From Corynascus novoguineensis (taxonomy: Eukaryota; Ascomycota; Sordariomycetes; Sordariales; Chaetomiaceae), in assembly GCA_033296725.1 (NCBI GenBank), contig MU857645.1, positions 1 through 64,000 of the forward strand: DNA of 64,000 bases, read 5' to 3'. Each line of letters opens with the position of its first letter. Position 1 is the stretch's first letter. Below, piece after piece: positions 1 to 10,739 of the stretch. The translations under genes and the position numbers were made by a program. The notes below the pieces were generated by a model. It saw only the letters and a program-made list of their open reading frames with translations. It searched no databases and had not been told where the DNA came from.

Positions 1-1875
1 TCTCGTACCCCTTCACTCTAGCTCATAACCCACTAGAGCCTCTCAGGTTCTGACAGTCAACCACACCCGGCTATTAGCCGCCTTGAGGGAGCAAGGCTTC
101 CCGAGGTGGTTGGTACGCTAGGTAAAGGCATGACTGTCAAACAGGGTAGCCATATTATACTTCGACGGTGCTACCACAGAGGATATCTAGTCAGAGCCGG
201 GGTCCCCTAGGGGTCACCTTTATCCCCTATACTATTCATCCTCTACATAGCTTCTCTATACCAAGCCATTAAGGAGGCCCACCCATATATCAGTCTAGTA
301 GGATTCGTAGACGACACCAACCTCCTGGCCTTCGGGAAGTCCGAGGGGGTTTACACCACTTAGCCACAGAAGGCTTGGAAAACATGTCTAAAGTGGGCCA
401 GTACACGAGGGATGACCTTCGCGGCTAAAAAGAGCGAGCTTATCTACTTTAATAAAGGTCGTAAATAGTGGTCGAACCCGCTAAACTTGGCCCTCCCTGG
501 AGGCGGCCATAGCTCTATAGACCGTAGAATCAGCCAGATTCCTAGGAGTTTGGTTAGATTAGAAGCTAAAATAGAAGCCCCATTATACCATGGTGTTTAG
601 GAAGCTACAAACCCAAGACCTGGCCCTTACCAGGATAGCTGGTAAAACCTGGGGCCCTCGCTTTATAAGGGCCCGAGAGATATATACCAAGTGTATCTAA
701 AGCGCTCTAGCCTTTGGCGCCTCAAGCTTCCACAAACCTACAACTACCGGGGGAGAACCCCAAGGCCCGGCGATAGAACTCTCAAAGGCATAGAACCGCG
801 GCCTACAAGTAGTAGCTAGAGCCTATAAAGCTACCCCAATCCGCTGCCTAGAGACAGAAACTTGGGTACCCCCGTTAGACCTCTACCTCAACAAGAGATT
901 AGCAGACTTCGAAGATCGGCTTGACCAACCACTACTACATTCTAGACAAGGCCTAGATGCCCCAAAAGTACCAGCAAGGCAGTTAATATAGCGGGCTTGC
1001 CTACGACTAGATCACAGGTTTAGGAACAGAGGGAAGCGTAGAGGCCGGAGATCAGCACAAGGACCACTAGAGCCAACAACCCTCGAAACTTCCAGCTTGA
1101 TCATCAGACAGTGGGCGGCCCAAGGAGGACCTCCCAAGGACCCCCAGAAACCCACACAACCTCTGAAGGAACGAACTGCCAGGGTTATGGTAAAGGAGTG
1201 GCAGAGGCGCTAGAACCAGGAGTGGGTCAACCGCCGGCCCCAAAGAGTGGCCGACTTAGACCCCCCCGATCTCCTCTTTACCAAACAGGGACTACAGAGA
1301 CACCAGGGTCTAACGAAAGCTCAGAGCTCCCTCCTCACACAAGCGTGTATAGGGGCTATAGGCCTCCGGGACTTCCTTTTCAGGATCAAGACCCGTGGGA
1401 TAAACACTCCCAACTACGAATGTGGGGAAGGCAGGGAAACAATGGAACACCTGGTAGTATGGTGTCCTAAGCCACATAGAAGCCGGACTTGGGACCCTAT
1501 AGAAATCCGGTCACAACGGGACCTGAACCTCGTCCTACGGGGCACAGGAGCCCGTAGTGCTCGGTCGACAAGGAAGGTTATAAGGTGGCTGATGGCCGCT
1601 AGCAGTTTACGGGAGTACAGCTTAGCCAGGAGGCTAGAGCAGGAAACTGAAGACCAGTAGTAGGCTGTAAGCCACCTTACAGCCTACCTTTTCTTGGTAG
1701 CATTCTGGGCGCAGAGCCAAGTTTCAAATCAACGGCAGAGGTTTTCATCCGGCCCTGCGAGGGCACGGTTTCCTTTGTAAATAGATCAGTAGAAGGACCG
1801 GCATGCCTCCTGGCACATCGGCGTAGGAAACAATAATAATTATACCATTATACCTAGTTAATCATAGTTAATTAC
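1..1875 (+). mobile_element. Decayed non-LTR (LINE, Tad-like) retrotransposon, 3' part
   Basis: Translation of the plus strand, across many stops, gives reverse-transcriptase sequence. Around 290-335 it reads VGFVDDTNLLAFG, the catalytic FVDD (YxDD-type) motif. The last open stretch (1247-1660) carries the C-terminal zinc knuckle of LINE-type polymerases, with C-x7-H-x4-C spacing in CGEGRETMEHLVVWC. After the terminal stop near 1658 there is a short inverted repeat (AGGCTGTAAG/CTTACAGCCT, about 1662-1688) and an AT-rich tail to about 1875, where a LINE 3' end would be. Many interruptions are TAG, as RIP of CAG or TGG would give. The 5' part lies left of the window. The element is not functional. 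The exact clade (Tad versus another fungal LINE) is inferred. Confidence 0.8.
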
Positions 1876-1961
1876 GCCAGATCCAACTCACAATATGCAT
1901 AACAACAACTTTGATCAAGTTGAAGCGTTCATCCACAATGCAGAGCAAGTTTTCCAAAAAC

Positions 1962-2798
1962 TCAAGGGAGCAACACGGACGGGTCCTCGCGCCTCAAGTA
2001 GCCCTGCGAGATCAAAGTCGCAACATCATTGTACAGCATGTACTGCACTCCAGCCCCGGGCTGCCCGAACCACGGCCTTATCGGTCCAGCCAGCACAAGA
2101 AGAGGCCTGACTACGCTATAAATGTGGTAGTTGTACGGGAATTTCCTGTCAGAATAGTCAGCTCACATTCTCTGTTCATGAACCGTTCGCAGTCGATGTG
2201 TGAACAGAAAGGATTGACATGTAGAGAAAAAGTACGAAAATAAAATAACAAAAAAGTGAGAGAAATAAAACAAAAGTACTGACTCGTCTCTTGCAACGAG
2301 GTTCCCAGGCGGTAGCGCCCTCTGCGCGTACGGCGCACCCGCGGGGCTCACAAACGTGCCGTTCGTCTCTCCCCCGAACCGGTCCAGGAGCGTGTCAACG
2401 GCGAGCGTGACGTTGCCCTGGATCGGCGGGCCGCGCTCGCCGTCCGGGCCCGCCAGGAGAAACCCGTTTTGGGGCGGGTACTTCCACCGTGTAGAGTCGC
2501 TCGCGTTGATCCACCGCTCTAGAAACGCGCCGGGGCAGAGCCCTGCGAAGCGGTCGTAACCGAACAGGGCGATTGCCAGAACGGGCGCCACGGGGAGGTT
2601 GTCGGCAGCCGAGGGCAAACGCGTCGGCCCCAGCCGCCGGTCGCCGCAGAGGTATGTCTGGAGGAGGGACTCGTTATAGTTGGTCCCGTTGCAGTAGCGC
2701 AGCGAGTTGCGGCGGCCGCAGTGCGACGAATCTTGGGCCGAGGCTGGGGTCGCCGCGAGGACGACGAGGAGGGTTGAGAGGAGGGCGCCGAGTTTCAT
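1962..2798 (-). CDS. Secreted TNT-domain protein (fungal NADase-type), two exons
   Basis: The start at 2798 opens a hydrophobic signal peptide of about 20 residues (ending near ASAQ); the frame upstream of this ATG has no signal peptide. Exon 1 is 2798-2284 and exon 2 is 2145-1962, joined across a 138-nt GT-AG intron, giving 232 residues. Exon 1 holds a cysteine-bearing N-terminal part and the start of a TNT fold (a YPPQNGF segment, an LDRFGG segment, and the arginine-LPP signature). Exon 2 supplies the rest, including a YNYH segment and a PWFGQPGAGVQY segment, so the domain is complete only after splicing. Several N-x-S/T sites suggest glycosylation. Known family members hydrolyse NAD; fungal ones are secreted or surface-bound. 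Activity here is inferred. It lies next to a dead LINE. Assignment is good; function is moderate. Confidence 0.8.
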
Positions 2799-3369
2799 CT
2801 TTGAATGATAATTGACAACTTGGGAAACTGAGTACCGGTTGGACTGGCAAGAATGCTCAATCGCACTGAGAAAGGAAAATGAAAAAAAAAAGTGTGTCCT
2901 ATACTCATCCATCACGGTCGTGGCTGGATTCGACCTGGGCTTTATACCACAGCTCTCCTCGGGCTGGCACATCTCTCCCGTCCATGATGCCTACTTCGTT
3001 GAGATGTGAACAGCGGTGAGCACAAAACGCGTGATATTACAGTAGATTGGTGGATGCTGTCTCACTCTCTCCAATCTCTGAATGGTTGCTCCAGCCCGGT
3101 CATGTAGCTTGCCGTTTTTGCATGAGCTGAGTCGCTTGAGACACGCCATCACTCAAACTGACAGCGCCAGTGTTGAGACCAATCTGGAAACGGATCGGCG
3201 CGCGGTCGGGCCGGGCCGAGGGCGAATACTAGGCAGGATACTCGCAGCATAACACAGTATTGACAGCATATACGCGTCGTTACTCAGGATTCAATTGCAG
3301 TGCGGATGTGAAATCAATTGAAGCCGTCTGAAAATGACCTAACGCCGAGTCCGGACATGTCGCCGCCGC
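2799..3369. other. Intergenic, shared between two minus-strand genes
   Basis: I see no coding sequence here. It holds the promoter side of the TNT-domain gene and the 3' flank of the phospholipase D gene. There is an A-run near 2880-2892. Confidence 0.6.
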
Positions 3370-6327
3370 CTAGGTATACACACTTTCGGTCCACTGGTTA
3401 ACTTGCAATCCCTTCTCCGCCATCGGAGCGTCCCTGAGAAATTGCAGCGGCATCCAAACCAGATGCCCTTTGACTTGATCGAGCTTGTGCCTCACGTCTT
3501 GCGGGGGGATCATGCGGTCAAAGATGTGACCAGCCTTGACGCCCTTGGGCGGCATGAAGCCGTTGTAGTCGTCGAATGTTTTGACTGTAATGTCAGCCCC
3601 CTGCTAAAGCGTCAAAAGAAAGGATGGAGAACCTCACCATGGTCATCTGGGTCCGCATGAAACAACTGTCTGAACACCTCGGTGTTCTTCGTCGCTCTTC
3701 TCGTCCACATGTCCCAGAGTTCGTCACTAAGCGGGTCCTCGACCAACTTCCACGAATCATTCCTGTCCCAGGCATCGTTCGGCGAGTCGTCACTCGGCGG
3801 CTGGGCGTTCGGATCGTTACTAGCATCATGCTCCTGCGGCAGGAGCAGGCCGAGGTGTTCCCGCCAAAGATACCGCCTCAGCGTGGCTGCATGCCACCCA
3901 GCTTCAAAGGGCTGCCCGTCCATTGTCGACTCGAAGCGACGGGTGTCCTCCATGACGATACTGAGCTCGCTATCGTGATATCCTAGCTGGCTGCGGTCAT
4001 TAAGGTTGCTCGATCCGCAGATAACGATGCGGTCATCGACGATGAGCAGCTTGGCGTGAATGTACAGTTCCTCCTGGATCCAGTGATTGACTTCGTCCTC
4101 CTCTTCGCCGTCCCATGGTATCTCGGACACAGGTCCTTGACCAGCCATAGCATGGCCTGCGACGCTCGCAATCTGATCTGCATGCGACTTCTCTCCGTCG
4201 GCCGCAGCTTCAAATTTGCGTCTGGCGTCCGTGTCTCGAGCTACACCATCTGGCCGGCGCTCCTCATGGAGGTTGCTCTTGAGCTTGCCGTCGACAGTTC
4301 CGCGTTGCGAGGTTTGCTCACGTAACTCGCCCATGTGGGAGTCGCGGCCGCCTTCAGCATCAATGGTTCCGTGAATGCCCTCGCCCATGACCTCTTCGGC
4401 ATGTGCACGCTGAACGTCACGGTACTTGACCCCTGATTCTTCCTCTTGTTTTTTAACGGCCGAACTTCGGTTGAGGCGGTCGTAGCTACGGAGGTTGAAG
4501 AAAAAGATGTACTTGGTTGGATCGACGCCCTCCTTTTCGATTTGCCCGAATATGCTGTGGTTGCCTCTGCATATCGACTTGTACTGGTAGTCCATGATCG
4601 CCCGTGTGCCGATGGCTCCATCCTCTCTCAAGTCACCGGCGAAACCTGGCACGGCAGGAATCAAGATGATGATGCGAAATTTCCGGCCCTCCTTTGCAGC
4701 CCTCAGCACGGCATCCACCATGGCCCTGCCGATAGTGTTTCTGATGGGAGCTTGTTGATCCCCAGTTGCAGTGATGAAGAACTGGTTCTCGATATAGACG
4801 TAGTGCTGCGCGTTGCGGATAATTTCACTGTAGGCGTTCTGTATCGAATGATCGGCGAGGATTCCGCTCGACCAGTCGGTGCTAGACCGGACAATCTGGG
4901 CGCGGACAGTTCCGCGGTTTTCGATAGGTTTGCTCTCCAGAGGAGTCAGGGGGTGAAGTTGGTATCCACCGACAGCATGAGACGGCCGCTGAACCCCGAC
5001 GAGGTCTTCGTCGTCACCCTGACGACCCCTTAGCTCAAGCCACTCAAAACGCTCATCTCGTTTGTATTTGTCTCTCTTGACAAAATTCCACCGGAGCACA
5101 AAGTGCTCAGCAATGTCGTAGACGCAAGGCCCGACGACGCCCATGGCAACGTCATGCCACGGCATGCGGCCCGAGTCCTCCTTGCTCAACTCGTTCTCTT
5201 TCCAGTCCTGGACATTCTGAAAGTCCATTATTCGGTTGTTATTGAAGTCCTGGCCCGGCCACACCTCGTTAGTCACCCCCTCGGGATGCATATCCGAGAG
5301 TGGGTGCTGATGGTTGTCCCAGCGACCGAAGCAGAGATCCAGACCTCCGATGAAGGCCATTTCGTAGTCTATAATGATAAACTTTTCACTGCAACAGAAC
5401 ATCAGTCATTCGGTCTTTGTATGGCAGTAGCTCGGGAAACTTCAAAACATCTTCACAACGGAAGCTACATACTGGTGAGCCCAGTAAAACGTCATGTCGG
5501 CAGCATTCTCAAAGATATTATGGTCTGGGTGACGCATAACCTTGATGTTGCCGAAGCCGGGCGAGCCCTCGGAGCACAACGCTTGGAGGGCATGCTTGGT
5601 GTGCTCCGAGTTACATGTAAGGGCGGCTTCCACTTCGCGGTAGACGATGATGAAGATCTTTACACCAGCCTCGGCTCGTCGCTTGAGAACCTGGTCAAGA
5701 CGCCACTCCTGGTTAAAGTACGGGGGCCGGCGGAGGAAAAGCTCAGGAGATAACCACCAATCCGCTATGTAGATGGTCTCCTTCGCCGTCTCTAGAGCGA
5801 CGGACACTGCCTGTTTCCGTATCAGCAAGTGTTCATCAAGAGGGGTGATGTTTCTGTATGCGTACCCAGAAGTAGTCTCTACCGTCCACGTACCACTTCA
5901 CCATGTTGCCGTCCCTCTCGGGAAAGTAGGATTGGAACCGGTGCGATTCACCGATTTTCCTGCGTTTCTCATCACAGGCCTTCTCATGTTCCTCATCGTG
6001 ACGATGCCCTGGGTTGAACTAGTGCAGGGGTTAGTGAGGACTCCGACATTCGTGACCAAACGGGCTACAGCTGCTAACTGAGGTCAAATAGGGGGTCCCA
6101 CCAGGTTTGCGAACTTGCCGATCTTGTGCCTTGCATAGAGTCAGTAAAGCATCAAATTGGCAACAAGAACTTGACGCCTACTTCTGGTCAATCAAGTGAA
6201 TCTTTGCATCGTGCAAATGATCGCTGTGGCTGAGCTTGTCTTTTAGCCCGCGGAACGGAAGCTTGAGTTTCTGCCCCAAATCATGGTGCTTGCTGTGGGG
6301 TTCTTCAGGTGTTGATCCAGTTGCCAT
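3370..6327 (-). CDS. Phospholipase D, plant-type domain layout (pldA/PLD1-like)
   Basis: Six exons: 6327-6182, 6129-6102, 6018-5866, 5810-5473, 5388-3638, 3584-3370. Introns are 52, 83, 55, 84 and 53 nt, and the joined frame is 876 residues. It hydrolyses phosphatidylcholine-type lipids to phosphatidic acid. Two HKD motifs are visible: HEKFIIID at about residues 222-229, whose His codon is split by an intron, and HAKLLIVDD near residue 665, followed by the usual GSSN segment. The N-terminal KWYVDG and DWWLSPELFLRRPP segments are typical of the family. It lacks the PX and PH domains of Spo14-type enzymes. The 28-nt second exon uses a less usual AAG acceptor and is the weakest part of the model. 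Residues of about 540-640 form a hydrophilic, probably disordered insert between the catalytic halves. Confidence 0.9.
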
Positions 6328-7411
6328 TCTGGCGATCTCAATCAGGAACCTTCTGGTATCGTGGTATGCCCAAAGTTAGGGAGCGCACAGGGGCGTTCCG
6401 AGTCAGTGAAGAGCAGGTGTACAAGAGTTACAAGTGCTACGGCATGAGGCGATGACCGATGGGCGTGTAGATGTCTTAGTCGTGGTTCGTGCGATGCTTT
6501 TCGATGTTCCCTGTAGGAGCTGGCAATTGGCTTTTCTCACTACTAGAAGCGTGTATGGTAGTTGCGCTCTCTATAGCTTATCCGCATATCCTTGTAGGAA
6601 TCTTTATTCTTTCACTCAGGTTGCTGCGAGCTGTCTGGGAACAAGAGTGTGCAATTTATGACGTCACCCACGGAGGTTGGCTATGAAGTGGCGTTTTGTT
6701 GTTTGTTCGATAACATACCAGGGATGATGCTAGTTCTCGCCCTCGAAATAAGAAGATATGGTGCTCCGGGACCCGAGGTCCATACGTTGACAACCATAAC
6801 GGGAACCTGATTTCCCAAAAATTTGATACTCAAGCCAAGAGGCTGTTGTGTGGATTTCCTGAATGGGCGATGAGCATGTCCAGAGAACAAGTGGGAAATG
6901 GCAGGCTCGAGGATCCAGACCCTGAGGTGCTCATGCACAGGGGAAGCTGGTGGGGCTGTCAAAGCTTGGGCCGCCAAGTCCTTCAAGGGAGTTTGCTGCA
7001 AGTGGATCCCGTTCGGGCTGTCACCGGCTCACTCCGCAGGGAACGCTCTTCGCGCTTCTCAACCTCTCGTCCTCCGCTGGCATACCCAATGGCTCTCATC
7101 GACTTTTCACCGTAGTGGCTGCCAAAATGGATCTGCGCTAATCATTTCGTTCTTAATAAACTGCTACCGCTTCATTCTTTGTGGCGGGATACCTAATATC
7201 GGATGTATTCGAGTTCGGGTTGTGCTAGCTGCGGGGGCGGGGTAACTGAGGTGGTAGCGGGGCGCTCGTTGGCGGTTCCAGGGTTTCCAGCCGCCGAAGT
7301 GGACGAGGCAGTGGATTCTGTTTCATGAGCTGACCGCCTCCTATTTCAACCCTCAAAACAACACGAACCTGCTGCTCTTGACAACACCACGTTGCCTTCC
7401 CAACAGACATC
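6328..7411. other. Divergent intergenic region between pld and the HET-C2-type gene
   Basis: About 1.1 kb with no credible coding sequence. It must contain the divergent promoters of the flanking genes. I found no clear TATA box or repeat. Confidence 0.6.
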
Positions 7412-8215
7412 ATGGCTACCGCAAAGATTCCCGAAGGAGGCACCTACATTGACACCTTCAACAGCACCTTCACCAAGGTGCCCATCGACGCCGAGAATGG
7501 CAACGCCATTTCGACCACCGAGTTCCTCAACGCCGCCGAGTCCCTGACCACCATGTTCGGTACGGATCCTCCCCGGATTAGAGAACCTGTGTTCCATTTG
7601 CTGATATGCTGCAAGACCTTCTCGGCTCGGTTGCCTTCTCGCCGGTTAAGAAAGACATGATGGGCAACATCGAGGTGCGTTGCCCCTGACACTGATTCGT
7701 CTGTCCCATGGCCGAGCTAACACCGTTCTCGAACAGAAACTCAGGAAACGCCAGCTTGCCGCGCCTCTCGAATCTCAGAACGTTCAGGACCTTGTGAGGA
7801 ACGAACTCAAGACCAAGTCCCACACCGCGACTGAGGGGTTGCTCTGGCTCGTCAGGTAGGATATTGTACCCTTCGTGTGATGGGAAGATGTGTGCTGATA
7901 TTTCGGGTGTATTATTAAAGAGGTCTGGAGTTTACCTGTATTGCCCTCAGCCAGAACTTGGCCAACCATGACCATGAGCTTGCCGATTCCTTCCGCAACG
8001 CATACGGCGTTACTCTCAAGCCGCACCACAGCTTCCTCATAAAGCCAGTCTTCAGTGCCGCCATGAGCGCGTGCCCCTACCGCAAGGATTTTTACTCCAA
8101 GCTTGGATCGGACGAGGCAAAGGTTGAGGAGGAGTTGCGTCAGTACTTGGAGGCGCTGGACAAGATTGTCGCCATCCTCAAGGCTTTCCTCGAGAGCAAG
8201 GAGGCGAAGTGGTAA
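7412..8215 (+). CDS. het-c2: Glycolipid transfer protein, HET-C2 type
   Basis: Four exons: 7412-7559, 7616-7674, 7737-7855, 7921-8215, with introns of 56, 62 and 65 nt, giving 206 residues. It matches the glycolipid transfer protein fold along its whole length, and recalls Podospora anserina HET-C2 very closely at both ends (MATAKIPEGGTYIDT start and KEAKW end). Residues D63, N67, K70, W106 and H144/H145 fall where human GLTP has its headgroup-binding D48, N52, K55, W96 and H140. It should bind and move glucosylceramide-type sphingolipids between membranes in the cytosol. In Podospora, polymorphic alleles of this gene act in heterokaryon incompatibility as partners of NWD-repeat STAND proteins. 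No such receptor gene is present in this window. The symbol reflects similarity recognised by eye. Confidence 0.93.
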
Positions 8216-9140
8216 ACAACGGGAAAAACTAGCTGTGAGAACGGATACATGACACAAGTTGTCCCATTGAAGTAGTCCAATGGCTAGTCACGGCATAGTC
8301 CGAATTCCTCGCCATCCAATGAACAGAGGAAAAGCCACCTCTTATCCATGCAGTTGCTGGTATTGTTACATTTACCGCGACACTTGTATCAGTTGCAACA
8401 CTGGACCGATCCAGGTGGCCTTGAAATATTGAGACCCTTACTCTCTGCCTTTTGACCAGAGAATGATTATATTTTCATTTTCATTTCTCCAAAGAGACCG
8501 AAATTACGCGCTATCACACCCCATGGACATAGTAATCAGGTCAATACAAGCTGTATGCACACACAACAATCGTACCATCAAGTCAACGTCCAGTGGCACC
8601 AACCCAGCATCAGGAGCCTTGGGGCCTCTGAATTAGGTACGGTATCATCGATTCCTTAGCGGTCGGCCCCCCAGGATCTTGCGATTCAGTTGCCTGATCA
8701 CCGTTTATCGTACCATGACGTTCAACAACCAAAGTTCTTGAGAGCACGGAAATACCGATGGCATAAGGCAAATGATTGATCACATGCGTACTTTGGCTGG
8801 CGTTGCAGCGACCGAACTCACAATAATAGCCAACTCTGGATTGGCCTGTGTTTGAAGCTTAGGTTCCAAATTAAAATAAAGAGGAACCGACCTGGACGAG
8901 GAGCGGATTACGCTAGACTGGGACAACATCATCTTACAACTCTTCCAGTCTGATGGTCTCGTGCAGAGTGGCACAGAAATGAAGTACGGAGGTTGCAGGC
9001 CGAAGTTTCGACCCCCTGTGCAAGTACCTTTTTCTACGCTAGTAATGCAGCTATCCCATTCTTGGTTAGGCTCGCGTTTTCCACAACACGGTCCTTCCAC
9101 CTGCCCACGACGCGATTTTCTGCGTCGTTCAATAAACACC
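8216..9140. other. Intergenic and probable 5' flank of a transposon relic
   Basis: No gene recognised. The right part probably belongs to the Tc1/mariner element that follows. AAGTACC (9022) and TACGCTA (9035) recur inverted near 10202-10231 and could be remains of terminal repeats, but the spacing differs. Confidence 0.45.
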
Positions 9141-10166
9141 ATGGCTCGAAAGCACCTTACCGAGGCCTAGCGGGCTGAAATTCGTACGCTACACTTTACA
9201 GCTGGTTTATCAAAGCCTAAGATTGCTGCCTTGACCGGCTATAGACTTGGACAAGTCAAACGCGCGATCAAGGAGCCGATTCCTCAAAAACGATCCGGCC
9301 GTCCTCCTGTTATGAGCCCTGAACAGCAACAGGAGCTTGTTGAGTTTGTTACCGCCTCGAAGAAGAACCGACGTATGAGCTTTTTAGAGTTGTCTACCAA
9401 ACTCTTCAACGGAGTCTTTGGCGAGGTCGCCATCCGCTCAACCCTTCGTCGGCTTGGATATAGTCGGTACGTTGCCTACCGGAAACCTCCAATTTCTGAG
9501 AAAAACCAGCAACTCCGTCTCCAATTCGCACTCGAACATATTAATTGGACCCCAGATCAGTGGGCGGATATCTTGTAGAGCGACGAGACATGGATAACAG
9601 GAGGGCGCCATCGAAAGACATTCGTCACTCGGAAGAAGGGCGAGGAACTTGATCCGGATTGTGTTATCGAGGGTCTTCGGAAGAAGCGTGGTTAGATGTT
9701 CTAGGGTTGTTTCTCTAGCCATGGGAAAGGCCCTGGCATCTTCTGGGAGAAGGACTGGGGGTCGATTAATAGGGAATCATATCGACAACATACGGTCCCT
9801 ATAATCTATGGCTGGATTCAGCTCCAGGCTGAGCAGGGCCGGTCTCTTGTGCTGATACAAGACGGCGCCCCAGGGCATGCTTCCCTCGAGACCCAACTAG
9901 ACCTTGATAAGCGTAGTATCACAAGAGTCGAGTGGCCACCCTATAGCCCTGATCTCAATCCTATTGAGAACTGCTAGAACTGGATGAAGGATTATATTAG
10001 CTTACATTACGGAGACGAGTCGAACCCTCCGTACGACAAGCTTCGGAGCCAGGTTCAGGAGGCTTAGGAGATGCTTCCCGATGAGTTCTGGCAGAAGCAA
10101 CTGGCTTCGATGGAGCAGAGGATGAGGGATGTAATTGCAGCTAATGGAATGCATACGAAGTGGTGA
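9141..10166 (+). pseudogene. Tc1/mariner (DD34E) transposase pseudogene, six TAG stops
   Basis: One reading frame of 341 codons runs from ATG 9141 to TGA 10164-10166 with no frameshift. It is broken by TAG at 9168, 9576, 9693, 9702, 9975 and 10065. Domains: an N-terminal helix-turn-helix, a GRPPVM linker, then the DDE catalytic core. The catalytic D lies in SDETW, right after the 9576 stop. The second D is in QDGAPGHAS, and the E is in WPPYSPDLNPIEN, with 34 residues between the last two (DD34E, Tc1-like). By family conservation, five of the stops sit where Trp is expected and one (9168) where Gln is expected. TGG to TAG and CAG to TAG are the changes RIP makes at CpA. The element is dead as written. 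Confidence 0.9.
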
Positions 10167-10739
10167 GGGTGTTGGGAGGGTGGGAGACGTCAAATTCGGC
10201 TTAGCGTATATAGTGGGTCCTCTTGGTACTTTTTAACCGGCTGAAATTTACCCTTGACACCTCCGTAGGTCTGTGGCGAGCCCGCGGGCGCAAAAAGCGG
10301 GTGCGGGGCCCGGTCTGGTTCATGGCCTTGTTCATGCACAATCGCGGGGGCAGCAGGAAGGCGGCAAAAGGTGCTTGAAATCGAATGGGTCCGATCACCC
10401 TTGCGACCGGTTGACGCGATTCCACGTTGTTTGGTTGTGCGACCAAGGAAATGAGAAGGCCTCGCAGCGCGCCTAACAAACAAGGCATATCCAGCGTGTG
10501 GGAGGTCTCCAACCCGGCGAGGCTGGGTGCAGCATGCATATCAGGTGTCGGCCGCCTACGGTGGAGAATCCGTTAATCCAACTGCATTTGCCCTCCGCAG
10601 CCCCACATAACGCCCCGCGCTTCCCGCCCGTGCCCCAGCGACTTCTGAGCTATAATCCCGGCCTAACTTGAACCATCCACCTCTTTGGCACCTCCAAACC
10701 CCCACGACATCGCCTATCCACCCCTTCCTTTTGATCCGG
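10167..10739. other. Intergenic / upstream of ankyrin gene
   Basis: The left end is the 3' flank of the transposon relic. The rest is promoter and leader of the ankyrin gene. No other gene seen. Confidence 0.55.

Noticed and set aside
3601..3637. 37-nt last intron for the phospholipase D gene
   Set aside because: Too short. A second acceptor at 3585 gives a 53-nt intron, a better branch site (GCTGAC) and a family-like HVKTFDDY join.
10668..10739. N-terminal extension of the ankyrin protein
   Set aside because: The added 24 residues resemble translated leader. The Lys-rich start at 10740 is the more natural N-terminus.
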